Assembly (NCBI GenBank): GCA_934169415.1
Contig: CAKPNP010000001.1
Location: 1-64,000, forward strand
Direction of reading: 5' to 3'
DNA: 64,000 nucleotides
DNA from: an uncultured Bacilli bacterium
Lineage (GTDB): Bacteria; Bacillota_I; Bacilli_A; RF39; UBA660
This document shows, in pieces, positions 36,667 to 44,718 of this stretch (its first letter is position 1; every line of letters begins with the position of its first letter). The notes below the pieces were generated by a model. The model had not been told where the DNA came from. It saw only the letters and a list, made by a program, of their open reading frames with translations, and made no database searches. Made by a program: the position numbers and the translations under genes.

Positions 36667-37278
36667 ATGTTTTGTAAAAATTGTGGATTAGAAATGGATA
36701 GTAATGCTAAGTTCTGTTCAAAATGTGGTACTCCTAGGTCAATGGAGCAACCACAAGTAAGGAAAGTTATAGAAGATAATAATATAAAATTTCAATTAAA
36801 ACCAAAATTTAATTTAATATATGATTTTATAATAAATAGTTTATATGTTTTATGCTATGGAGCAATTCTCATAATATATGCTTATACTTTTAATTTATGG
36901 GTTATTATGATATCAATTATAGTAATAATTACTTCTATAAAAACATTGTTAGATAAAAAACAACATGATAGTTTAGAATATAACTTTTATGCTACAAAAG
37001 TAGAATATAAGGATGGATTTTTTAATAAAGAACAGAAAGAATTGAAATATAAATATATAAGAGAGATTACTATGTCACAGAATATTTTAGAAAGAATTTG
37101 TGGTATTGGAACAATTAGAATATTTACCAATGCTTCTAATTATCAATATAATATTTATAGGAATAGAAATAGAGAAATAATTAAAAATGGTATTTATATT
37201 CATTGTGTAGATAATGTAGAAGAAAAATATAAAATTATTAAACAAATTATTGATGAGGGTACACCTGAAGAATATTAG
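36667..37278 (+). CDS. Zinc-ribbon and bacterial PH-domain membrane protein (paralog 2)
   Basis: 203 residues with the same plan as its neighbour: MFCKNCGLEMDSNAKFCSKCG, two hydrophobic helices, and a PH-like part with EYNFYATKVEYKDGFFN and KELKYKYIREITMSQN. KYKYIREITM is identical in both, so the pair arose by tandem duplication and has since diverged. RBS AAAGGAGAG. Probably co-transcribed. The vestigial rplQ end follows 27 bases after the stop. Confidence 0.8.
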   Translation: MFCKNCGLEMDSNAKFCSKCGTPRSMEQPQVRKVIEDNNIKFQLKPKFNLIYDFIINSLYVLCYGAILIIYAYTFNLWVIMISIIVIITSIKTLLDKKQHDSLEYNFYATKVEYKDGFFNKEQKELKYKYIREITMSQNILERICGIGTIRIFTNASNYQYNIYRNRNREIIKNGIYIHCVDNVEEKYKIIKQIIDEGTPEEY

Positions 37279-37305
37279 TTATATAACTTTATAAAAAAGA
37301 TATTT

Positions 37306-37357
37306 TAATAGTTATTTTAGAATTAATGTAAGAGGATGCTAAATAGCATTCTTTTTT
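37306..37357 (+). repeat. rplQ 3' end/terminator repeat, copy 2 (vestigial)
   Basis: Carries the rplQ tail with substitutions that remove the reading frame, plus an intact copy of the GGATGCT/AGCATTC terminator and T tract. It probably terminates the Zn-ribbon transcripts. Confidence 0.8.
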
Positions 37358-37376
37358 TACCTCCACTAAAAGTAGG

Positions 37377-37405
37377 TTTACGAATTAACAATCCACAGCT
37401 ATAAT
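37377..37405 (+). promoter_or_regulatory. Promoter of the HTH regulator, overlapped by an inverted repeat
   Basis: TTTACG at 37377-37382 and TATAAT at 37400-37405, spacer 17 nt. A perfect 9-bp inverted repeat (AATCCACAG at 37390-37398, CTGTGGATT at 37424-37432) spans the promoter and the start codon and could be the autoregulatory operator. Confidence 0.55.
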
Positions 37406-37425
37406 TTATTTGGATGGTGAATACT

Positions 37426-38352
37426 GTGGATTATAAAAAAATAGGAGAATTTATACAAATAAGAAGAAAATATTTAGGGCTAACTCAAAGACAGTTAGCT
37501 GATAAATTAAAGGTAACAGACAAGGCAGTAAGTAAATGGGAAACTGGACTAGGTTGCCCTGATGTTTCTATATTAAGTAAACTATCAGATATATTATGCG
37601 TTAGTATAGGCGAAATATTAAATGGACAGTATAATGAAGATCTAAAAAATAATTCTGATTTTATAAAAAATGCTGTGGATTATTCGAAGAAAATAACAGA
37701 AGAAAATTTTTATACAAAATTAAGAAAAATACTTTATATTATTTTAATAGTTATTGTTTTATATATTTCTTTTATGGGAATAAAACAGTTCATATATATA
37801 AATGGCGAAACTGAATTTAAAAGCTCCACTAATGATTTAGCTTATATTGAATATGAAAAATTAAAAGAAAATACAAAAATAATAAAAGAAAATAATTATT
37901 TTACAAATATAAATCCTGATTATTTGAATGAGTTAAATTATTTAGTTAAAAGAATTGAATATATTAATTTATTAAATAGTAGAAAAGTAATAATTAAAAA
38001 TACAGATTTATTAAATATAAAAAGTTTAATAATAAATATAAATTCATTTGATAATAGACTTTTACACATATTGGAAATTATAGATAAAGATAATTATAAG
38101 TATTATGATTTAGGTATTTCTTATGTAGATAAAGATTATATATTTGATGTCGATGGATATTTTGAGGAAATGAATATAAATAGTAATAATATGAAAAATT
38201 ATTATTCAAGAAAATTATATGAATATAGTGAAATAGGAAATAGTAATACTACATTAAAAGTTTATTATGAACAATTTGGTATAACATTATCTAAGTTAAA
38301 TAAAATTTTAGAATTTATAATAGAAGTGGGTGATGCAAATGAAAATAATTAA
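37426..38352 (+). CDS. XRE-family HTH regulator with a membrane anchor
   Basis: 308 residues from the GTG at 37426 (GGTGA 5 bases upstream), beginning MDYKKIGEFIQIRRK as usual for this group. The N-terminal HTH (LTQRQLADKLKVTDKAVSKWE, residues about 19-39) is followed by one transmembrane helix near residue 105 (ILYIILIVIVLYISFMGI) and a long extracytoplasmic or C-terminal domain of unknown fold. An upstream in-frame ATG at 37414 lacks an RBS. It overlaps the next gene, a small membrane protein, so the two likely work together. Confidence 0.8.
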   Translation: MDYKKIGEFIQIRRKYLGLTQRQLADKLKVTDKAVSKWETGLGCPDVSILSKLSDILCVSIGEILNGQYNEDLKNNSDFIKNAVDYSKKITEENFYTKLRKILYIILIVIVLYISFMGIKQFIYINGETEFKSSTNDLAYIEYEKLKENTKIIKENNYFTNINPDYLNELNYLVKRIEYINLLNSRKVIIKNTDLLNIKSLIININSFDNRLLHILEIIDKDNYKYYDLGISYVDKDYIFDVDGYFEEMNINSNNMKNYYSRKLYEYSEIGNSNTTLKVYYEQFGITLSKLNKILEFIIEVGDANENN

Positions 38353-38737
38353 TATTCTATTATACAAATTAAATAATTTATTAGCACTTATGTTATCCAC
38401 AGTATATACTATTTTTGTATACGTATACTTAAATGAATCTGTTTTATCTACACTATTATTTTTCTTGTTATCTGTACTTTTACTAATTAGTTTTACAATA
38501 GGATATAAAAAAATAAACACTAAGTATAATGTGTTAAATTTTATATTGTTATTATTTATATTGCTTAATATTTTTAGGCCTTATATTGATTCATTAATAA
38601 GTCCTAATTTAGTTTATAATTTAAAATTAAATTTTTTGTTTAGTTATGTCATATTTGAACAAAATTTTATAATAATTACTATATTTATGATTATATTATT
38701 AATAGTGAATAGTATTTATTATTTTATAAAAAAATAA
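38339..38737 (+). CDS. Small multi-span membrane protein
   Basis: 132 residues with four hydrophobic segments and almost no hydrophilic domain. It overlaps the end of the HTH regulator gene by 14 bases and has GGTG six bases before the ATG. I do not recognise a family. Coupling suggests that it modulates or is controlled by the membrane-anchored regulator. Confidence 0.65.
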   Translation: MKIINILLYKLNNLLALMLSTVYTIFVYVYLNESVLSTLLFFLLSVLLLISFTIGYKKINTKYNVLNFILLLFILLNIFRPYIDSLISPNLVYNLKLNFLFSYVIFEQNFIIITIFMIILLIVNSIYYFIKK

Positions 38738-38787
38738 ATTGATAAAAATATAGATATGTATTATACTTATAGTAGGAGATGATAAAA

Positions 38788-39414
38788 TTGAATAAATTTA
38801 ATAAAATATTTTTAGGCTTTTTAGTATTTGTAACATTAACAGGATGTAGCTTATCTTTTGATGATAATAAAGATGTATCTGAAGATAACAATATCAAAGT
38901 AGTAGATGCTATTAATAGTTTTTCTAACCTATCTTATTCTAATAAAATAAAAGGTGAATTACCTGAAATAGTTGGTTATTCTAGTTCTACTATTAATAGT
39001 ATAAATAAAAGTATATTATCTGAAAATTTACTTAATTTTTATGATTCTAATATTGAATCTGCTACAATTAAATATGATTATGTTATAAAAAATGGTATAC
39101 TTATTATTTCTACTGAGACAAAAATAAGTCCATGGAATGCATCTGGAAATGGAGAATTTTATTATTTTCATTTTTACGATATTAAAAACGATAAAGAACT
39201 TAAACCATATGATGGATTAAAAGCTTTAGGATTTAGTGATGAAGATTTATTAAATAATTCTAGTAATTGTTCTTTTGAAAATGGGGAACCAGGTAATAAA
39301 TGTAGTATTGATGCAATCAAATCTGATTTAAATTTAGAATCTAGAAGTAGATGCTCAAAAATAACTGTGGAAAACGGTAATATTAAACTTGATTTAACAA
39401 ATTGGTGCATATAA
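38788..39414 (+). CDS. Putative lipoprotein, 208 residues
   Basis: Signal peptide NKFNKIFLGFLVFVTLTGC with lipobox LTGC. A Ser/Asn-rich linker (SFDDNKDVSEDNN) leads to a beta-rich domain with four further cysteines near the C terminus (NCSFENGEPGNKCS, SRCSK, NWCI) that could form disulfides. The TTG at 38788 is chosen because AGGAG ends 9 bases upstream. The ATG at 38779 overlaps the RBS. No family is recognised. Confidence 0.7.
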   Translation: MNKFNKIFLGFLVFVTLTGCSLSFDDNKDVSEDNNIKVVDAINSFSNLSYSNKIKGELPEIVGYSSSTINSINKSILSENLLNFYDSNIESATIKYDYVIKNGILIISTETKISPWNASGNGEFYYFHFYDIKNDKELKPYDGLKALGFSDEDLLNNSSNCSFENGEPGNKCSIDAIKSDLNLESRSRCSKITVENGNIKLDLTNWCI

Positions 39415-39439
39415 AAAATAGTGATAAACACTATTTTTT
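39413..39439. terminator. Bidirectional terminator
   Basis: AAAAAATAGTG pairs perfectly with CACTATTTTTT around ATAAA, between the converging lipoprotein and NUDIX genes. Confidence 0.85.
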
Positions 39440-39971
39440 AATTACTTCTTTTATCTATAATTCCTTTATACCCTAAATCGTTATTTTTTAGTAGTGTTAT
39501 TAAATCATGAAATGGAATTATATTACTTTTTCTAAAATTATTTTCATTAATTAAATTATCAATTTCATCTATGCTTAAATAAAATACTTCATCTACTTCT
39601 GATTTTTGTAATTTTAAAGAATTTAAATCAATATTTTTTTTAATATAATAGCAATCACTATAGCATTTATCATATTTTATTGTTTCATATAATGTGAAAT
39701 CATCATATATATCAATACCAAGTTCTTCTTTAATTTCTTTTTTTACAGTGTATATGCTAGAATCTTTATATGTTACATGGCCACCAGTAGTTGCAATTTC
39801 ATTATTTTTTTCTTTTGAACATTTTTGTATTAAAAACTTATCATCTTCGTTTTGAATAAAAATTAATACAATTCTAAAATATCTTCCTTTTTCTATACTT
39901 AATTTATTACATCTTTCAATGTATTCATTTATAACATTATTATTATCATCATAAAGAGCTAATTTTTCCAT
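39438..39971 (-). CDS. NUDIX hydrolase
   Basis: 177 residues. The NUDIX box reads GGHVTYKDSSIYTVKKEI then KEELGI: the final E-x-x-E-E core that binds magnesium is present, while the first Glu of the consensus is Asp and Arg is Lys. Substrate unknown. The flanking layout (LALYDDNNNVIN at the start) resembles IDI/YfcD-type members, which often begin with such a strand pair. AAGGTGG is the RBS. Confidence 0.85.
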   Translation of the reverse strand: MEKLALYDDNNNVINEYIERCNKLSIEKGRYFRIVLIFIQNEDDKFLIQKCSKEKNNEIATTGGHVTYKDSSIYTVKKEIKEELGIDIYDDFTLYETIKYDKCYSDCYYIKKNIDLNSLKLQKSEVDEVFYLSIDEIDNLINENNFRKSNIIPFHDLITLLKNNDLGYKGIIDKRSN

Positions 39972-40044
39972 CTAACCACCTTTTAAATTATATATAAAAT
40001 AAAAACTGCTGTCAATTTAAATGTCAAAATAATGCATTAAATCA

Positions 40045-40073
40045 TTGTTTAATTTTCTATTTTTTTGTATAAT
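40045..40073 (+). promoter_or_regulatory. Promoter of the SDR/ATP-grasp pair
   Basis: TTGTTT at 40045-40050 and TATAAT at 40068-40073 with a 17-nt spacer, 21 bases before the start codon. Confidence 0.6.
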
Positions 40074-40094
40074 GAATATATCCGGGGTGGTATA

Positions 40095-40844
40095 ATGAAA
40101 ATATTAATAACAGGAGCTTCATCAGGTCTTGGAGCTACATTTGCAAGGTTACTTGCTCGTGATGGACATGAATTAATACTAGTTGCTAGAAGAGTAAAAA
40201 AATTAGAAGCCTTAAAAAAAGAACTAGGTGATAATGTAAAGATTATAGATTTGGATATTTCTAGTAGCTACAATTGTATGAAACTTTATAATGAGGTAAA
40301 AAAAGAAAAAATAGATGTATTGATAAATAATGCTGGTTTTGGAATATATGGAGAGTTTGATAATATTAAAATCGATAAAGAATTAGATATGATTGATTTG
40401 AATATCAAAACTGTTCATATGTTAACTAAACTATTTTTAAAAGACTTTGCTAAAAGAGACTTTGGTTATATATTAAATGTAGCAAGTCTTGCGGCATTTA
40501 CACCAGGCCCACTTATGAGTACTTATTATGCTACAAAGTCATATGTTTATAGTCTTACAATGGGAATAAAAAAGGAGCTTGAAGAAAAATGTTCAAATGT
40601 TTATATTGGATGTTTATGTCCAGGTCCTGTAAATACTGAGTTTGAACATGTTGCAAAGGTTAAATTTGATACTAAATTATTGGATAGTGAATATGTTTGT
40701 TCATATGCAATAAAATGTATGTTTAAAGAAAAAAGTTTAATTATACCTGGATTTGGGAATAAGGTAAAATATTATTTATCAAAAATATTACCATCAGATA
40801 TTAAAATGAATAGCATATATAAAATGCAAAAAAGAGGAGATTAA
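40095..40844 (+). CDS. Short-chain dehydrogenase/reductase
   Basis: NAD(P)-dependent oxidoreductase of 249 residues. TGASSGLGATFARLL is the Rossmann dinucleotide loop (residues 6-13), NNAGFGIYGE the structural motif, and S...YYATK the catalytic Ser-Tyr-Lys set. An Arg pair after the second strand (LVARRVKKLE) favours NADPH. A C-terminal extension of about 50 basic residues follows. The ATG at 40095 has GGGGTGG upstream. The next gene starts 2 bases after its stop. Confidence 0.9.
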   Translation: MKILITGASSGLGATFARLLARDGHELILVARRVKKLEALKKELGDNVKIIDLDISSSYNCMKLYNEVKKEKIDVLINNAGFGIYGEFDNIKIDKELDMIDLNIKTVHMLTKLFLKDFAKRDFGYILNVASLAAFTPGPLMSTYYATKSYVYSLTMGIKKELEEKCSNVYIGCLCPGPVNTEFEHVAKVKFDTKLLDSEYVCSYAIKCMFKEKSLIIPGFGNKVKYYLSKILPSDIKMNSIYKMQKRGD

Positions 40845-40846
40845 AT

Positions 40847-41866
40847 ATGAAAATAAGTTATTATCTAAAAGTTATTAGTGGCACTAGTTTTAAGAAAATG
40901 TTTAATGTTATTGATAAAGTGTCTAAAAAAACAGATAAATCGAAACCTTATATATTTTTTGATATGATCAATTGTGGAATTAGATATGGTGCAGGATATA
41001 ATGATTATAATATATTTGCGTATTATAACATGAATCATAAACAAAGAAAAACATATATAACAAGAATGAAGAATAAAAAATTAATTATGTATTGTAATGA
41101 TCAAAATTATTCACATATATTTAATAATAAAAATGAATTTAATAAGATATTTAAAAAATATTTAAATAGAGAATATTTAGATTTGGAAAATATTACATAT
41201 AAAGATTTTTCTAATTTTATGAAAAATAAAGATGTTATATTTGCTAAACCAAATGTTGGAGAAAGTGGAAAAGGCATAGAAAAATTAAAGAAAAGCGATT
41301 TTAAAACATTAAAAGAAATGTTTGAATATGTTACTAATAAAGATAAGAATTTTGGTGTAATTGAAGAACAAATTATTCAACATGAAACTTTAAATAAATT
41401 GTACCCTTTAGCAATTAATTCTTTAAGAATAGTTTCTATAGTTGTAGATGGAATACCACACATTGTTTATGTAGTATCTAAAATGGGAAATGAAGGTAAA
41501 TTTGTAGATAATATGGAAAACAGTGGTTTATGTTGTCCTGTTGATACAGAAACTGGTAAAATTTCTAATGTTGCTCATACTTCAAAATTAATTACTTATG
41601 ATACCCATCCATACACTAATATTAAATTAATTGGTTATGAATTACCTTATATAAAAGAGGCTATGGAACTTGTTAAAAAAGCCGCTTTAGAGGTGCCACA
41701 AATAAAATATGTGGGTTGGGATGTATTTATAGGTCCAAATGGTCCTGGTATAATAGAAGGTAATGATTATCCAGGATATGACTTTTGGCAGTTACCAGAA
41801 CATACACCTGATAAAATTGGTTTAGTCCCATATTATAATAGCTTAATTAAAGATTTAAAATTATAA
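40847..41866 (+). CDS. Sugar-transfer-associated ATP-grasp protein
   Basis: 339 residues. The C-terminal two thirds follow the ATP-grasp fold: VIFAKPNVGESGKGIEKL (nucleotide-binding loop), EEQIIQHETLNKLYP, NSLRIVSIVVDG, and metal ligands in KYVGWDVFIGPNGPGIIEGND. The family name reflects frequent association with sugar transfer and surface polymer genes. It probably ligates an amino acid or carboxylate. It is co-transcribed with the SDR and ends at a bidirectional terminator opposite the aminotransferase. Confidence 0.82.
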   Translation: MKISYYLKVISGTSFKKMFNVIDKVSKKTDKSKPYIFFDMINCGIRYGAGYNDYNIFAYYNMNHKQRKTYITRMKNKKLIMYCNDQNYSHIFNNKNEFNKIFKKYLNREYLDLENITYKDFSNFMKNKDVIFAKPNVGESGKGIEKLKKSDFKTLKEMFEYVTNKDKNFGVIEEQIIQHETLNKLYPLAINSLRIVSIVVDGIPHIVYVVSKMGNEGKFVDNMENSGLCCPVDTETGKISNVAHTSKLITYDTHPYTNIKLIGYELPYIKEAMELVKKAALEVPQIKYVGWDVFIGPNGPGIIEGNDYPGYDFWQLPEHTPDKIGLVPYYNSLIKDLKL

Positions 41867-41892
41867 AAAAATGTAGAGATTTCTACATTTTT
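41867..41892. terminator. Bidirectional terminator
   Basis: AAAAATGTAGA pairs with TCTACATTTTT around GATT, between the ATP-grasp gene and the converging aminotransferase gene. Confidence 0.85.
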
Positions 41893-43121
41893 TCTTTTAC
41901 AGTATTTATACTATTAACTAATATTTCAAGACCTTTTTTTAAATAATCATCATCTATTGTAAGTGCAGGCATTAATTTAACAACACTATTATTTCTTCCT
42001 GCTCTTTCAAGCACTAATCCATTTTTAAAACATTCACTAACTATAGCTTTAGATAGTTTTTCATCATGAACATCTATTCCCCAAATAAGTCCTATTCCTC
42101 TTATATCGTAATCTTTAATGTTATTTGTAAGATATTCTTTTACTATTTTTTCTTTTTCTTTTACTTTTGCTTCGATATTTTCTTTTTTCATAAATTCTAA
42201 TCCAGCTTTAGCAGTTATCATAGAAGGCATAAAACCTCTAAATGTACCATTATGTTCACCTGGAGACCAAATATCTAATTCTTTTTTAATTAGTGTCATA
42301 GCAAGTGGAAGTCCAATTCCACCAATTGATTTAGAAACTGTTACCATATCTGGAACTATATTAGCTCTTTCAAATGAGAAAAAGTTACCTGTTCTACAAT
42401 TACCAACTTGTATTTCATCACAAATCATTAATATATCGTATTTATCACATATTTCTCTAATACCTTTTAAGAATGATTCTTCAAATACATAAACTCCACC
42501 TTCTGCTTGTACAGTTTCAAGTACTATAGCAGCAGGTAATTCAATACCAGAATGATCATCAGATAATATTGTATCTAGGTAATTTATTACATCTAAATCT
42601 TTAAACATATAAGGAGATGGAATGTGCGTTACATTATTTAGTGGAATACCAGCACCTTTTCTAGAATCTCTATCACTAGTAAGTGAAATAGAACCTAAAG
42701 TCATACCATGGAAGCATCCCATAAGTGCAAATATATTTGTTCTTTTTTTTACTTTTCGAGCTAATTTTAAAGCTGCTTCAATAGCGTTTGTACCAGTAGG
42801 ACCAGTAAATTGGATTTTATAATTTAATCCTTTAGGTATTAATACTTCTTCTTCAAAGTATTTTATAAATTCTCTTTTTGGTTCAGCATACATATCAAGT
42901 GAATGTATTATTCCATCACTGCTTAAATATTCGATTAATTTTTCTTTTATATACGGATTATTATGTCCATAGTTTAGTGCTCCAGCTCCACAAAAGAAAT
43001 CTATATATTCTTTATTGTTTGTATCAATTAAAGTTGAGCCTTTAGCGTATTTAAATTCGGTAGGAAAAGTTCTACAATAACTTCTTACCTCTGATTCGTA
43101 TAATTCATATGTTTCTTTCAT
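41883..43121 (-). CDS. ectB: Class III aminotransferase, EctB-like (diaminobutyrate-2-oxoglutarate transaminase)
   Basis: PLP enzyme of 412 residues that in ectoine and siderophore pathways makes L-2,4-diaminobutyrate from aspartate semialdehyde. FFCGAGALNYGHNNP and GLNYKIQFTGPTGTNAIEAALK are typical of EctB. CHG-like GCFHGMTLGS, the ICDEIQVGNCRTG aspartate loop and SKSIGG with the PLP lysine follow. The ATG at 43121 has GGTGATAA upstream. The ATG at 43133 has none. No ectA or ectC is in the window, so ectoine synthesis is not indicated. Other omega-aminotransferase substrates remain possible. Confidence 0.85.
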   Translation of the reverse strand: MKETYELYESEVRSYCRTFPTEFKYAKGSTLIDTNNKEYIDFFCGAGALNYGHNNPYIKEKLIEYLSSDGIIHSLDMYAEPKREFIKYFEEEVLIPKGLNYKIQFTGPTGTNAIEAALKLARKVKKRTNIFALMGCFHGMTLGSISLTSDRDSRKGAGIPLNNVTHIPSPYMFKDLDVINYLDTILSDDHSGIELPAAIVLETVQAEGGVYVFEESFLKGIREICDKYDILMICDEIQVGNCRTGNFFSFERANIVPDMVTVSKSIGGIGLPLAMTLIKKELDIWSPGEHNGTFRGFMPSMITAKAGLEFMKKENIEAKVKEKEKIVKEYLTNNIKDYDIRGIGLIWGIDVHDEKLSKAIVSECFKNGLVLERAGRNNSVVKLMPALTIDDDYLKKGLEILVNSINTVKEKM

Positions 43122-43221
43122 TTTATCACCCATTAAAATTATATCATATTTTGGTAAAAAAGATTAATTTAATTGAAAAATAATACTTTTTATAATATAA
43201 TACTCTTTAGTGGTGAAGAGT

Positions 43222-43920
43222 ATGAAAATATCTATAAATAGCTTAACTTTTAAATATGATGATAATGTAATTTTTGATAAATTAAGATTAACTATTAAAG
43301 AAAATAAGTTTACTAGTATAATTATGTCAAATTCAAAAGGTAAAACAACTCTTTCTAAAATATTATCAGGTAATATTCATACAAATAAAGTAAGTATAGA
43401 TAAAATAGCATCTACCAATCTAAAAGATAAAGTATATTTAGTTTCTAAGGAAAATGATTTTGATAGTATTATAAAAAATATTAAATTAAACGAAAATCTA
43501 AATCAAGTATTATCTAAATTTAAATTGGATAATGTCTTAGAAATAGATGATTTAAATATGCATGAAAAAGTAACAATATCGCTAGTTAATGCATTAGTAA
43601 ATAAATATGAAATAATAGTTTTAGATGATGTTTATAACTTAATTGATATAGATATATTAAAAAAATTAAAAGATATTACTGTTATAAATATAACAAGTGA
43701 TATAGAATCTACTTTAATATCAAATGAAGTTATATTTATAGATAAAAAAGTTGTTTTAAAAGGCAGTAGTAAAAAAGTATTAACTTGCGAGAGTGAAATA
43801 AATGATTTAGGATTTAAATTACCTTTTATAATAGAATTATCTAATAGATTAAAATTTTATGATTTAATAGATAAAGATTATTATGATATGAAATTGTTGG
43901 TGGATGAATTATGGAAATAG
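43222..43920 (+). CDS. ecfA1: Degenerate ECF-type ABC ATPase (EcfA1 position)
   Basis: 232 residues in the place of the first ECF ATPase. ISINSLTFKYDDNVIFDKL starts as expected, but Walker A reads MSNSKGKTT, lacking the first Gly of G-x-x-G-x-G-K. The LSGGQ signature is replaced by LNMHEKVTI, and Walker B ends VLDDV with Asp for the catalytic Glu. Several loops are shortened. The gene keeps a full frame and an RBS (GGTGA), so it is expressed but probably poorly active as an ATPase. It overlaps the next ATPase gene by 10 bases. Confidence 0.75.
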   Translation: MKISINSLTFKYDDNVIFDKLRLTIKENKFTSIIMSNSKGKTTLSKILSGNIHTNKVSIDKIASTNLKDKVYLVSKENDFDSIIKNIKLNENLNQVLSKFKLDNVLEIDDLNMHEKVTISLVNALVNKYEIIVLDDVYNLIDIDILKKLKDITVINITSDIESTLISNEVIFIDKKVVLKGSSKKVLTCESEINDLGFKLPFIIELSNRLKFYDLIDKDYYDMKLLVDELWK

Positions 43921-44714
43921 AATTAGAAAATTTAAATTTAATTTATACTGATAATGCAACTTATATTAAGCCTATTTTATCTGATATAAATATTAGTATT
44001 AAACCAGGTAAAATTAATGTATTAGTAGGTACTTATAAAAGTGGTAAGACTACTATATTAAAATTAATAAGTGGTCTTATACTGCCAACTAGTGGCAAAA
44101 TAAACATTAAAAACACAGAATTTCCATATGAAAAAATGGGTCTTATTTATAGTGAGAATGAATTCATTTTTAAAACTGTTTATGAGGAATTAAGTTATGC
44201 TATAAAACATTTAAATAAAAAAGTAACAGATATTCATAAGCATGTAATCTCTTCTTTAAATATGGTAGGATTAAATGAGAATTATTTAAATAGAAAAATT
44301 ACTACATTAAGTGATTCTGAAAGAATTAAAATATCATTAGCTTTAGTTCTTGGAATAAATTCTAAAATTATTTTAATTGATGAAATAGATACTATATTAG
44401 ATCCTAAATCATTAAATGAAATAATTAAATTATTAAATTTATTAAAAAAAAGATATAATAAAACTATTGTTATAAGTACTAGAAATACTTCTTTAGCGCA
44501 TATGATAGCTGATAATGTTATATTGTTAAATGATGGTAAAATAGTAGAATCAGGTAATAAATATGATATTTTTACTAAAGATTTATCTAAATATGGATTA
44601 AAAAATCCTAATATAATAGAATTTGAAAATATGGCTAGAAAAAAAGGTGTAAGATTACTTTATAGAGATGAAATAAATGATTTAATGAAAGATATATATA
44701 GATATTGTAGGTGA
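43911..44714 (+). CDS. ecfA2: ECF-type ABC ATPase (EcfA2 position)
   Basis: 267 residues. Walker A is VGTYKSGKTT, Q-loop region is replaced by YSENEF, the signature motif reads LSDSERIKIS instead of LSGGQ-, and Walker B is IILIDEID with the catalytic glutamate. The C-terminal part (NIIEFENMARKKGVR) resembles ECF ATPases. It lies in the order ecfA-ecfA-truA known from Bacillota, but the membrane component ecfT that normally sits before truA is missing. It would energise vitamin uptake with an EcfT encoded elsewhere, if still functional. Confidence 0.82.
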   Translation: MEIELENLNLIYTDNATYIKPILSDINISIKPGKINVLVGTYKSGKTTILKLISGLILPTSGKINIKNTEFPYEKMGLIYSENEFIFKTVYEELSYAIKHLNKKVTDIHKHVISSLNMVGLNENYLNRKITTLSDSERIKISLALVLGINSKIILIDEIDTILDPKSLNEIIKLLNLLKKRYNKTIVISTRNTSLAHMIADNVILLNDGKIVESGNKYDIFTKDLSKYGLKNPNIIEFENMARKKGVRLLYRDEINDLMKDIYRYCR

Positions 44715-44718
44715 TTAT

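Noticed and set aside
42118..42822. Plus-strand frames opposite the EctB-like aminotransferase gene
   Set aside because: They overlap a convincing enzyme on the other strand and show no recognisable domain or RBS.
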